A DNA stretch of 64,000 nt from Anaeramoeba flamelloides. Its lineage: Eukaryota; Metamonada; Anaeramoebidae. The position numbers and the translations under genes are program-made. Of the stretch, positions 22,401-33,629 are shown piece after piece. Location of the stretch: the NCBI GenBank assembly GCA_027625915.1, contig JANTQA010000018.1, forward strand, positions 472,501 through 536,500, read 5' to 3'. How positions within the stretch are numbered: the first letter of the stretch is position 1; each line of letters begins with the position of its first letter. The notes beneath the pieces were generated by a model. It was not told the DNA's origin. It was given only the letters and a program-made list of their open reading frames with translations, and made no database searches.

Positions 22401-23088
22401 TATAATAAATTGAGTGTTTGTTTGAAAATTTTTCATTTTCTGATGTGTCCAAATTTTTGGAATGGGGTTTAGTTTTTTTTTGGGGTGAAGATAATTTTAG
22501 ATTCTTTGAATAAAACTGAGAGCTATTTTGTGGTTTAAACTTTTGATAAAATATAATCATATTCATTTCTCCAATTCCACCAAACCCAACTATTTAAAAT
22601 CTTAAAAAGTATTGTTTTGGGATATTATTATTTTTTTGGAATTCTTCTAGATATTTAAATCCCGTTCATGTTCCCTTTTGTGATTCTCTCGATTGTAATG
22701 TTGTTGTTCTTTTCAAACAAAATCTATTAATCCCAAATGTCACTGATAAAAAAATATTTCTAATTGTATTTGTTGAAATGATTAAAAAAATTCAAAAATG
22801 ATTAAAAAATGAAAAATGAAAAAATTAAATGCCACAATAAAATGTTGAGTTAAGAATAAAAGATAGGTTATTCAACATTCAAAACACTATTTTAAGCAAT
22901 TCAACTCGACATTCTATTTGGGTAATTTCTTTGAGAATTTGAAATAAAAATTAAAAAAATCTTATGAATGAAGTACTTTAAATCATAAAAATCAATGATT
23001 TATAAACAAAGTAAAAAATGTTATTTTATGATCCTTTTCAAAATTCAAAAAAGCGAAAATTTTTCCTTTACCATAGCTACTCCCTTAA

Positions 23089-24030
23089 GGTTTTGAAATC
23101 AAATTACCAAAAATATTTTGACAAATTTACTATCTGTATCCTCAAAAGACCTGAAATCGAAATAGGTGAGTTAGAGATTTTTTAATCACAGGGGTTTTAA
23201 AAAACAATGGAATAAGCTGAGTTCATTTGAGTTAAATATTTTTCAATTACAAAAAAAATTTCGTAAAAATATTCAAAAATTATTTTTTTTTTTCGAAAAT
23301 TCATATTTCTTTCGATCCTCATAAACATTTAAATCAAAAAAAAATTAAATAATTTATTTTTTTCTTATCAATTTGTGAATAATTAACCCAGTTTTTATTG
23401 TTTTTTTTTTTTGAATCCTTTTTCGATATTGAATTTATTAGCAGAAAAAAATTGAGTTTTCTTTTTTTAAAAAACGAAAATTGATAAATTCACATTATTT
23501 ACAAATAATTTTGAATTAATTTCCATTTTTGTAATTATGTGACTAAACTTTTTAAAATAACTCAAGATAAAGAACTTTTTGATCAAACCAATTTGACAAA
23601 GTTTAATGGTCATTGAAATACAATACACTAGTTTATTCACAAATTGTGTAAAAAAATATTTAAAATTGGAAAATGAAGTTAAAAATTTTTTTCTTCCATT
23701 TAAAAAAAAAACGAATATTAATCAAAAAAGTCAAATGGAGTTTCAAGAAAGTTTAAATATTATTGTTTAAGACTTTCTTCAAAAACTGGGAAGCATGTAA
23801 ATTTTTAATAACTAAAATTCTTTTATTATGATCAATAAAAAAATTCTACAATCTGATAACAGGAGTTATTTATATGCAGTCTAAAAAATATGCTGATTAT
23901 AATTTTAAATATATGATATTTCGAATATCACTAATAGAAAATTATAATTTGCTTATTTTGGAGAAATAAACAAAAGTATATAAGTTATTTTTTGAAATGG
24001 GCTATTTAGAACTAAAAATTAAAAAAATGG
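23089..24030. other. Non-coding unit B sequence between two insertions
   Basis: AT-rich sequence like 42701-43000 and, more distantly, the flank near 9440-9800. The right end (23865-24030) matches 11607-11780. No gene. Confidence 0.45.
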
Positions 24031-24047
24031 AAATATAAACACTTTTT
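24031..24047. repeat. LINE target-site duplication, left
   Basis: The 17-mer AAATATAAACACTTTTT is repeated at 27022-27038 on the other side of the LINE. The homologous unit A site (about 11782-11798) carries it once. Confidence 0.8.
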
Positions 24048-24149
24048 TTTTAGTTTCAAAAAATCAATTTGGTTTCAAAAAAAAAACGAGATACAAGAAT
24101 AGCAGTTTTAAATTTATTTAATGAATTTAACAAAATCAAAAATAAATTT

Positions 24150-24884
24150 TAAAAAGAAAATATTTATATTATTAAAATAGATATACAAAAATGTTTTGAC
24201 ATTATTCATCATTCTTTAATCTATCATTCAATTAAAAAATTTATAAAAAATGAAATTATTGTAAAATTTTTATTAGCATATTATTCAAAAGAAGGAATTG
24301 GTGTTTATCAGGGTGATCCTCTGTCTCCCTTATTATTTAGATTTATTACTCATTTTCTTTTAGATAAACTCAAACCATTAGCAATACATATACAAATGTT
24401 TGCAGATGACTTGATATTAATTATGAAGGGATCACTAATAGAAATAAATTATCTTGTAGAAAAAATATTTAAAATGATTCGTGATTTTGGAATGAATCCG
24501 AATAAGGATAAAACTAAAAAAACTACAAATCCGAAAGAAATGCTATATCTTGGGATTTGGCTTGATAAACAAACCCACTTAAAGTTTAACTTGGACAAAG
24601 TTACAATCAATTTTAAAAAATTAATTAATATCCTACAACAAAAAAAATTCACCAATGGATTAAAGATTCATTTTTTAATTTAATTTTTTAGTCAATTGTT
24701 ATATGGATTAGAAATATTTGATTTGACAAAACAAGATTTCAATGATATAGATGTGTGGATAAATAAAAAAATAACAAAATTTTTATTAATAAATCCACAC
24801 TCTCCGAGACTTATATATAAAACAGAAGCCAAAATCGAAACTGTAAGAATAACGATATATAAAAGAAGATTTAAACTAATTTAA
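24150..24884 (+). pseudogene. Reverse transcriptase of LINE copy 2
   Basis: Plus-strand readings give IIKIDIQKCFDIIHHSLI (motif A), GVYQGDPLSPLLFRF (motif B), IQMFADDLILIMKG (motif C, FADD box) and FGMNPNKDKTK, then a thumb-like region to 24884. Stops occur in the reading, for example at about 24148 and 24680, so it is inactive. Family: non-LTR RT; clade not determined. Confidence 0.85.
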
Positions 24885-25043
24885 AAATTAAAAATTTTGG
24901 ATTTTATCAAATAGTTGATAATCTTAAATTTAGAGAGCAGAAATTTGAAAATATTAACTGGCAAACGAACACCTTAAAAGAACTCGAAATTGAACTCGAG
25001 AAATATTGAATTAAACAACTGGAAAATAGACCAAGTTTGAAAT

Positions 25044-25558
25044 GTCGTTAGGTTTTTTTTAATTTACGAAATAAATTAAAATTTTGAAAATTTTCAGTTT
25101 ATTTCTGAAAATAAAAAAAAACCGCCGTTAGGTTTTCCATAATTCAAAAGAATAGAGTAAAATCTAAGATTTTACTCAATTCTTTTAAATTTTGGAAAAC
25201 CGCCGTTAGGTTTTCTCGAGTTTTCTATTTATTTGGAAAATCGATAGATTTTCGTTAGATTTTTTTTTGAGTTTTCTATTTATTTAGAAAATAAATAGAT
25301 TTTCGAAATAAAATATAAAACCTCAAAAAAACCTAGAACACTTCAGAAATAAAACAGAAAACCTCAAGAAAACCTAGGCACTTTATGGCACTCTACGACA
25401 CTCCTCAAAAATATTTAAAAATAATTTCTATTCAAAATAATATCAACAAACAGTCGTGTCGTGAAGTGCCGTTGAGTGCCTAGGTTTTCCATAATTTAAA
25501 AGAATGGAGAAAAATCAAATATTTTACTCAATTCTTTGGAATTCTGGAAAACCTAACG
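25044..25558. repeat. Hairpin cassette between RT and zinc-knuckle of LINE copy 2
   Basis: It starts GTCGTTAGG and ends CCTAACGA. It contains a palindrome around AAATCTAAGATTTTACTC, the CCTAGGCAC words, and a GTCGTGAAGTGCCGTTGAGTG motif, and ends with another TTTTACTCAATTC palindrome. The position matches 529-1267 in copy 1. Confidence 0.65.
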
Positions 25559-25730
25559 AAAAAAGATATTTAAAATGGAAGGGTTCAACTTCGATTTTAA
25601 AACTCAGAAAATTTACAAATTATCTAAACAGATACTCTTATGTTATGAACAAAGATAAATCAAAATTTTGCAAATTATGTAAAAAATCAAAAAATTTGGA
25701 TATCATTGAAGATTTGGATCATTTTCTCTG

Positions 25731-26207
25731 TGATCGTGTGGTCAAGTTCCATAGAGTACCTAGGTTTTTTTTTTTGCTTTTTGGAATGTAAAGAAAATTA
25801 AATAAATTTTCTTTACATTCAGTTTCACTTTTACGGTACAAACTTTCAATGAAATTTAAGGCACAAAAAAAACTCAAATTAAGGTACAAAATTTGGAATT
25901 TTTTTTTTTTTACAATTTATTTTTACTAAAATTTGAATTTTGTGCATTAATTTGAGAATTTTTTTGTGCCTTAAATTTAGTTGAAAGTTTGTGTCTTAAA
26001 AGTGAAACTGACTGCACATTTCAAAAAGTAAAAAAAAAATAACTACGCTTTTTTTAAATTTTAGAAATAGAAAGAAAATTTTTAAAATTTTATTTTTATT
26101 TCTATTTACAAAATTACAAAAAACGAACATCGGTTTTCCAGAATTTAAAAGAATCGAGTAAAATCAAAGATTTTACGCAATTCTTTGAATTCTGGAAAAC
26201 TTAACGA
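25731..26207. repeat. Hairpin cassette within the LINE zinc-knuckle
   Basis: It begins with TCGTGTGGTCAAGTTCC and CCTAGG, and ends with a palindrome (AATCAAAGATTTTACGC) followed by TTAACGA. A MITE (25816-26014) is nested in it. Copy 1 lacks it, so this cassette family has moved independently of the LINE. Confidence 0.6.
25816..26014. repeat. CAGTCAGT hairpin MITE, copy 5 (diverged)
   Basis: Same palindromic family with altered left end (CATTCAGTTTCAC) and CA instead of TA at the right. It lies inside a hairpin cassette inside the LINE. Confidence 0.75.
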
Positions 26208-26270
26208 CTGCCCAGCCTATGAAAATAATCGTAGAATATGGATATCTGAATTAAAAAAAATTAATATAAT

Positions 26271-26460
26271 CAGTCCCACTTTTAAGGCACAAACTTTCAA
26301 CTAAATTTAAGGAACAAATAACTCTCAAATTAAGGCACAAAATTTGTAATTGTTTTTTTTTACAATTTATTTTAGTAGAATGTGAATTTTGTGCCTTATT
26401 TTGAGATTTTTTTGTAACTTAAATTTAGTTGCAGTTTGTGCCTTAAAATGAAACTGATTG
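26271..26460. repeat. CAGTCAGT hairpin MITE, copy 6 (diverged)
   Basis: Starts CAGTCCCACTTTTAAGG and ends AAACTGATTG followed by TA. It is inserted in the C-terminal codons of the LINE ORF. Confidence 0.78.
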
Positions 26461-26537
26461 TATATCTAATATATTAAATAATAATAATATTTTTAATATT
26501 ATTATTAAAAAAGATCCAATATATTTATTATCACTTA

Positions 26538-26733
26538 CAGTCAGTTTCACTTTTAAGACACAAACTTTCTACGAAATTTAAGGTACAAAAAAATCTCAAA
26601 TTAAGGCACAAAATTCAAATTCTAGTAAAATAATTTGTGAAAATTAAAATTCCAAAAAATTGTGCTTTAATTTGAGATTTTTTTGTGCCTTAAATTTCGT
26701 TGAAAGTTTGTGCCTTAAAAGTGAAACTGACTG
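26538..26733. repeat. CAGTCAGT hairpin MITE, copy 7
   Basis: 196-bp palindrome with intact termini and TA on both sides. Inserted in the LINE just past the ORF end. Confidence 0.86.
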
Positions 26734-26798
26734 TATGTGTAATAGAATAATTTTCTAGTCTTTATTAAAATTTCTAAATAAAAATTTAGGAATACGGT

Positions 26799-26971
26799 AA
26801 GTGCCGTAGAGTGCCTATCTTTTCCAGAATTTAAAAGAATAGAGAAAAATATTTGATTTTATTCATTTCGTTTAAACTCTAGAAAAGCTAATGGCGGTTT
26901 TTTTTACTTTGAGAAATAAACCGAAAATTAAATAAATTTATGTTTTATTTCTCAAATTAAAAAAAAACCTA
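26799..26971. repeat. Hairpin cassette in the LINE 3' UTR with ACGGT direct repeat
   Basis: The insert runs from AAGTGCCGTAGAGTGCC to AAAACCTA and is flanked by ACGGT at 26794-26798 and 26972-26976. The copy at 34908-35158 has LINE 3' UTR sequence without this insert. This suggests a 5-bp target duplication. Confidence 0.55.
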
Positions 26972-27021
26972 ACGGTCAACAAGAGAGATTAACAATCCTC
27001 CGTTAAAAAATAAATAAAAAA

Positions 27022-27038
27022 AAATATAAACACTTTTT
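27022..27038. repeat. LINE target-site duplication, right
   Basis: Second copy of AAATATAAACACTTTTT, continuing into unit B sequence (CTGTCAAATGGGAGCAG) as in unit A. Confidence 0.8.
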
Positions 27039-28129
27039 CTGTCAAATGGGAGCAGTTTTATTATAGAAATAGAACATATTCTAAGAGTCTAATTCATGTA
27101 TACTTCTCAAAATATAATTTTCAATTTTTAAATCAAAAACATTTTATCTCATTTAGTCAATTTATTTTTTGCTTGCTTTTTTTTCCTTTCTTTTCTTTTT
27201 AAAAATTAAATTTGAAAAAAAAAAATCCTTTTAGACTCCAAATTAACATTAAGAAAATTGAGGTTTTGTAATTCCTTTTAAAATTCCATACATTAAAAAT
27301 TAAAAAAATCTTATTGTAATCAATTTTAATTTTCGAAAGAAATTGAAAATTTTTGCATGAGAGGCTTTATTGAAAAAGTCCCAAAATTTTTTTTAACATT
27401 TTTTTTTTTTTTCAAATTGATATTTTGTTCAAATATTTCATTGAAGAATCTCAACGCTAATCTGAAGTTTATTATTTCTCTTATTTCGATACAATTTTCA
27501 TTTGGTTGATTCTTATAAAATAAAGTGAATTTTTTATTTTTGGCTATAATTCTTTGAGTGAAATTGAGTTTATATAAATATGTATATTGTTTTGATTTGG
27601 AAACAATCTCCTTGGAATAATTCTAAGTTTGGCCTCCAAGAACGAGAAAAATTGATATTGTTAAAAGTGATATAAGATGATATTGAGTAGTTCGAAGAAC
27701 AACAATTGAATATCTACTTAGCACCAGAACAAAATAATTTTTTGAGTCTCAAATGTGATCCAAAAGGGGGAGATATATCTAGGGCGCTGTTGAAACAATG
27801 AAACAATATAAGATGCGATTTAGTTTTTCAACTCGGAGATCTTTGTTAACACAACAAAAAAACAAAAAAAAAAACTAATTTGTTATTTTTCAATGTAACT
27901 TTGAAGAACTTGTTCTTTAAAAGATCTCATTCTATCTCAATGTAGTTAGCGAAAATATTGAAGTCAAATTTTATAATTTGATCATTGAAGACAAAACTTG
28001 GTTTAAATTTTACAGAGAAAAACTAGATCGTCCTTTCTTTCAATGAGATCGAATTTCCTCTTTTTCTTCCCTGTTTGTCAGACAATTTTCCAAAACGATC
28101 AAACTAAAAAATCTTCATTTATCTCAAAA
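27039..28129. other. Shared non-coding block, unit B end
   Basis: Matches 11800-12300 and then 13800-14340. No gene supported. Confidence 0.5.
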
Positions 28130-28497
28130 GAGTAAATATGAATGTTGTACAAAATAGAGTTTTTACAATTTTCGAGTTAAATCAAGGATTCGATGCATTT
28201 ACCCAAAATTTTGTTAATAGTAAATATCGTATCTGATTATCTTAATAGACTAATAATAATTTTAATCAAAAAATCGTTTTGGCAAATACCAATCTATTAA
28301 ATTTAAAAAAAAAAATCATTTTTCAAACAAATTTTTAGTGTTCACCAAACGATTTTATATTGAAAATCCATTTAAGCTTAAAAATCAAAACGGGTGCTTG
28401 GTTTACTATTACCAAAATTTGGATAAATGCATGGAATCCTTTATTTATCCGAAAAATTTGAAAAAATCTATTTTTTAAAGCATTCCATATTTACACT
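28130..28497. repeat. Hairpin MITE of about 368 bp, GTAAATATG ends
   Basis: Arms of about 115 bp are inverted: GTAAATATGAATG at the left and CATTCCATATTTAC at the right, with AAATCAAGGATTCGATGCAT matching ATGCATGGAATCC. The homologous place in unit B (about 14335-14370) lacks it, so it inserted after duplication. Confidence 0.65.
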
Positions 28498-29820
28498 TGT
28501 GCTTTTGTTCTTAAAAAAGATTGATTTTGAACTATTTCTCTAAAATTTCTTGATTTGACATCGTAAAAAAAAATGTTTTTATTTATAATTTTTTTTAAAA
28601 AATTATAATTTATTTTTTTTCTCCTTTTATAAATCTTCTTATTAATGATTTCTGCTCTCTTTTTACTTCAGAAAAAGAGAACTAATAAGTTTTTTTTTTA
28701 TTAAAGAAAAAAGATATTGATTTTTTTTCGAAATACTAAAAATTATTGTTTATATATAGACATTTTTTTTAATAAAGAAATGGAATTTATTGATTTACTA
28801 AACATCCCCCCAAATTATCAAGCACTTTTTTTTTTAGTTTTTATTGATCAAGTATTTTGGTTACTTGGACCAAAATAGGTGTTTAATTCTTTTGAAATTG
28901 ATACGTTTGTTAATCTCGTTGTTATCAATTAAGACAAAATCGAGCAAAAAAAAATATTTTTTTTAAAGGTACTGTTAAATAACTTGAAATATCATATCGT
29001 AAAGTTAAATTTATTATTTAATAAATTATTTCTTATTTTAATTGTTATAATGGGAAACTGAAAAGATCTGGAAAATTTTCAAATGTGTCCAATATAATAA
29101 AAGTAATTTTCAAAATCTTTCCACAGCAACTACAATATTGTCTTAAAATTTTTTCAAATGTTCTAATCTCCTTCTTTATCTGTCGTTATAAAAAATTATT
29201 TACTTATAAATTTCACAAAGAAAAATTATAAAAAAAATAAATAGCAATTTTTATTACTATTTTCATTTTTCCAAACATCAATTAACTTGAAATTCTTTAT
29301 AACAGAATATAATATAACTTTTTGATAAAATAATTTTCTCATGTTTACCAATTTGAAGCTTTGGAATTTTACCACTTCAGATTATTTCATTTTTTTGTTT
29401 TAAAATAATTCTATTTGTTTTATCACTTATCTTTTTGGTATTTACAAATTGTTTTGATCAAATTGTTTTTTTAAATAAATTCAAAAAAATGTTCATTTGT
29501 CCAAAATTGCTCAAATTTCCAAAAAAATCAAAAAATTCTTTGATTTCTGAGAAAAAAGTGCAAAAAAAAAAAAAAAATGCTTAATGAATTCCAAACAAAA
29601 ATGAGGGTTTCTTAGTTTCAAAGTGATGAAAACAGAATTTTTCAATTTTATTCCAAAAATAAATCAAAAAACTAAATAATTATCTTTTTTTTTATTTATA
29701 TTATTGAAGTTGAGTTCCAAAAATATGGAAGAAAAGTTTTCAGATCTTGGATTAGAAAAAAATAATTATAGGTAAATTTTTAATAAAAATATAAAATATA
29801 AAATAAATCAAAATTGACAA

Positions 29821-31931
29821 TTAAAAGATGATGAATTGGATAATTGCTAATAAGAAAAATGATAATAAAAAGGAATTGTTGACGAAATTTGAAATACTGA
29901 CTTCATCTGAAGGGTCAGGGGTAGGTGTAGGCGTGGGGTCTGAATTAACTGCCATGCCATAAAAAATTAATTTGTATGAATCTAAAGAACCTTGATCCTC
30001 TTCATATTCATCATAGATATAAATGTACCATTCTCCTTTTGAAGATTCTCCATAGAAATTCTTTACAAACAAAGGATAATTATCTAAATCCGAGTTGTAA
30101 TCTTCATGTGGTACAACCACATGTATTTCGGTACCCGAGGGTGATTCCACAATGATCCCAATCTCTCCAATGTATTCATGTGTAATTGAGATTTGGATTT
30201 CAACACCACCAACAATTGTGAGGTCTTTGTCGATTTGAATTTTTTCTGTAAGATAATCATCACTATCTCCATCTGGTATGATTTTGTTGACAGTTTGTAA
30301 ATCTGTTTCAAATTGTTCGAAACTAGGCTCGGCATCCCATTCTAGGGCAGCATCAACAGCAGCTGATGCATCGACCAAACCAAATCCAAAGTGGCGATGA
30401 TAATAATATCCTTCTGAATTCTGAATCCAATTTTCTGTTGGTAAATGTTCACGAGTGGCTGTTTCAATTATAATTTGTTGCACTTGCCAATAATTTAAAT
30501 TTGGGTTTGCTTCAAGAATGAGTGCAACCACTCCTGCGACTAAAGGACATGCACTTGATGTCCCCCCAAAATCATCTCTACAGCTTGTTGTTGTTGCTCG
30601 ATCAGTTGTTCTTATTCCTTCATAAGCGTCATTACTGTTATAACCTGATGAGACTCCACTAACAACAAGAGCCGATCCTACATTGGAATAAAATGAGTGC
30701 CCTCCATCGATATTGACTGCAGCTACACCAATGACTTGTGCCATTTTTGAGCCTCGATCAAAGTTGACATCTCCCCCGTCTTGGGCTTCATTCCCAACTG
30801 CCCATACAAACACTATTCCCTTCTCATCTCTTCCATTTTCAACTGCATCGAGAATAGCATCCTTTATAACTGAAGGTGTTGTATAATAAGTACATCCATT
30901 ATCTTCTTCACACAGCATTGGTCCCCAACTATTACTGGAAACATGAAAAACTCCTTCACTTTCGTCACTTAAAGCTTCAGCAATTTCGGCATCAGTTGCA
31001 CCCGAACATAGAATCCTTCTTCCCATGAGATTAGCCTTTGGGGCCACACCTAATCCGCAAGCTCCATCTCCGTCTGTTGCTGCTGCAACACCTGCACACG
31101 AGGTACCATGTGTATCCTCAGTAGTACCAACAGGATCATTCTGATCCAAACAGTAATCCCATGATCCCTTCATCAAAAAATTGCTTGACAAGTCTTCATG
31201 GGCATGGTCCAAACCATCATCAACAATGGCAATCGTGATACCCTCTCCAAAGTATCCCTTGTCCCAAACAGGTGACACATTAGTGTCCACTCCAGTTTTA
31301 CCATCATATTGACCTGTGTTTTTTAAATGGAATTGCTCAGAAAATAGAGAATCAGAGGGCGTGTATGCTCTTGCTACATTATCATGATATTTGTTCCTTT
31401 CATATGAAACTGCCATTGTTTTCAAACTAAGCACTGGAATTGAGTCTAAGCCATTCTTATGATTCACTTCATCATATTTGAATAGATAATAATCCTTTCG
31501 TAATTTTAATTTCCTGACAAAGACCATCCCTGTTTGAGCAACAAAATCTTCAACACTTACATTGTCTTTCAATTGAACAATCATCTCTCCTGTTTCTCTT
31601 GATGGCTTTTGTTCCCTTTGGAAGGCAATTTTCTTCTTTAGGAACTTTCTTCCTTTGGATCCTTCGACCTGGGCTGAAGAAAGACAAAGTACAATAAATA
31701 GAGTCTATTTTTCATTTTTTTTGTTTGATTTATGTTTTTATCAAAGTTCAAAATTAATAAAAAATAAGAAAAAAGAAACCAAGTAAGAAATGAATTTATT
31801 TTTCATGTTTTTTGTTTTTTTTTGATTGGTGATTGGAAAATGATTTATTGGTAGTTGTGTGTCAGGCATTCCAAAGACTACTGTGAATTATCATCAGAAT
31901 CAAAAAGTTGATTGATAATAAAAAATTTCAT
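29821..31931 (-). CDS. Kexin/furin-like serine protease (S8B), copy 3
   Basis: Same architecture as the other array members. From the internal Met at 31584: D122, H159, N265 (AVGNE), S343 (GGTSSACP), P domain about 428-540, PTPTPTPDPS linker, hydrophobic tail. Exon 2 runs 29821-31673; its 5' end codes QVEGSKGRKFLKKK. The expected first exon (31882-31931) has one extra base relative to copies 1 and 2, which shifts the frame. An in-phase start is then only the internal ATG at 31894 (MIIH), which lacks a signal peptide. This is a damaged 5' exon, an assembly error, or use of another start. The catalytic part looks intact. Confidence 0.88.
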
Positions 31932-33629
31932 AGATAGTATTGATATGTTGGTATAGCTTATTTCTTATTTTTTTTATGGGATTTTTTTTCCATATTTATT
32001 TTTACTAAAAGTCGGAAAAACACCACTACAAAAAAAAAAAAAAAAAAAATATTAAAAAAGAGAGATCTTACAAATATTAAAAAAACTTTCATCTTTTCTT
32101 TTGAAATAAAATCAAATTAAAACAAAAAATGATTTTTAATTTTGGAAAATATGTTTTTAAAGAATTCTTCCTCATCGAGATAGAATTCTGAGAATAGTAT
32201 TTTTATTATGGAATTCCTTCTTTTCTTTGTATCAAATTAAAAGTGTTTTTTTCTTCTTTTAAAAAATAGTTTTTCTTTTTTGGGTTATCAATTGTTTTAT
32301 CGAATAGTTTCTTGTTAAATTTTCTAAAAATACTATGGAAGATTAGAAAAGAAATTTTCTAAAGTTTAAAAAAATTAACTCAGAAAATTCAGCAAGGAAA
32401 AAAAATTGAAATGAGATAAACAAAATTAAGATTTTTTTCTTTTTTGTTTTTTATGGTAATTCAAGAATTGAGGATGATTAAATGAAGAAAGATTTTTTTT
32501 TTTAAGTAACAAATTTCGCAAGTGTTTTTTCTCAAAAAGTATGATCAAATCTTTTTCGAGGTCTCAGATTCAAATAACCATCTTCACTTATACTTTAAAG
32601 ATGCTATCAAAAAAAATGAATTCTTAAAAATGAAAAAAATAACACTAATCCATTAAACTTATTTGATAAGATTTTTCTCTTTTTTGTTATTTGTAAAAGA
32701 ATAGTTAAAACAAATAATTTACAAAGAATTTTAATCAAAGAGAAAACCAAAACAAACTGATTCTATTAAATTGAAAAAATAAATAAAACCTTTCATAGAT
32801 TTTAACTTTAAAAAAAACAATAAATTCTAAATTCTGGTTTTTTTTGAATTAATAATTGATCTTAAAGATATCGAAATAAAATAACAAAAGATATTTGACA
32901 AATTTGCTTTCTGTTTTCTGAAACAGACTTGAAATTGAAAAAAGTGTACTCGAAATTTGTTTAGACCAGGGTTTCGAAAATACAATGGATTTTCCAGAAT
33001 TATTACTTTCTGGTTTACAGAAGTAATAATTTCAAAAAAAATTATGTCGAAATATTGCAAAAATTATTTTCTTTTTTCAAAAATTACATATTTCTTTTTA
33101 TCCAAAAATCATAAAAATCTAAAAAAAATTAAACAATTCAGTTTTTCTTATTAATTTGAGAATAACTAATCCAGTATTTATTGTTTTATTTTTTAAAATT
33201 ATTAGTAAAAAAAAATTAAATGTTTTCTTTGCAAAAAAACCTAAAAATTGGGAAATTCCCATTTGTTTACAGAAAATTTTGAATTCAATTTCCTTTTTGG
33301 TAATTAAGTTTATAATCTTTTTAAAACAACCTAAGAGAAAGAAATTTTGAATCAAATCAAATTTCAAAAATTTTCTGATAATTTAAAAACATTACAATAG
33401 TTTTTTCATGGCTTGTATCAAATAAATATTGTTATTGGAAAAAGCAGTAAAAAATTTTTTTCTCCTTTTAAAAATACGAATATTGATCGAAACAAATAAA
33501 TTGAGTCCCAAGAAAGTTTACCTATTATTGTTTAAGACTTATTTCTAAAACTGGGAATCTTGTAAATTTTTAATTACTGAAAATCTATTATTCTGATCAA
33601 TTCAAAAAAGATGTGGAAAAAAATTCCAA
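31932..33629. other. Upstream flank of protease 3
   Basis: AT-rich, homologous to 8517-10160. Short frames here (for example 32827-33060) lie in non-coding duplicated DNA and are not called. A run of about 21 A residues lies at 32029-32049. Confidence 0.45.

Larger units (their letters stand above)
18878..23084. mobile_element. TTAA-flanked DNA transposon with nested insertions
   Basis: It starts TTAA|GGGAGTAGCTACACCATAAG and ends ATAGCTACTCCC|TTAA (23085-23088), giving inverted ends with a TTAA duplication. TTAA targeting is typical of the piggyBac superfamily; that assignment rests on termini and target only. A relative of 1349 bp sits at 41348-42696, so most of the 4.2 kb here is nested material: a foldback element (19045-21507) and four MITEs. 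A decayed ORF piece at 21935-22090 is shared with other copies. Confidence 0.75.
25555..26530 (+). pseudogene. C-terminal zinc-knuckle of LINE copy 2, interrupted
   Basis: It reads KRYLKWKGSTS, LNRYSYVMNKDKSKF, then CKLCKKSKNLDIIEDLDHFL up to about 25728. It resumes after a 0.48-kb insert as CPAYENNRRIWISELKK (26207-26270). A MITE at 26271-26460 interrupts again before the last codons. Copy 1 (216-545) shows the uninterrupted order. Confidence 0.75.
24048..27021 (+). mobile_element. 5'-truncated LINE, copy 2, with target-site duplication
   Basis: The insertion begins in RT motif 1 (NQFGFKKK) and ends in a 3' UTR with an A-rich tail. The 3' end CAAGAGAGATTAACAATCCT resembles the 3' end of the copy at 34908-35158. 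A 17-bp duplication flanks it and unit A preserves the empty site. 5' truncation, an A-rich end and a long target duplication are standard for LINEs. It is interrupted by three hairpin cassettes and three MITEs. Confidence 0.88.
14340..28110. repeat. Segmental duplication unit B (protease copy 2) with nested transposons
   Basis: The unit follows the order of unit A: 3' flank, protease, 5' flank, then the 11.6-14.3 kb block. It is enlarged by two insertions, a TTAA-flanked element (18878-23084) and a LINE (24048-27021), together about 7.2 kb. Confidence 0.7.
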
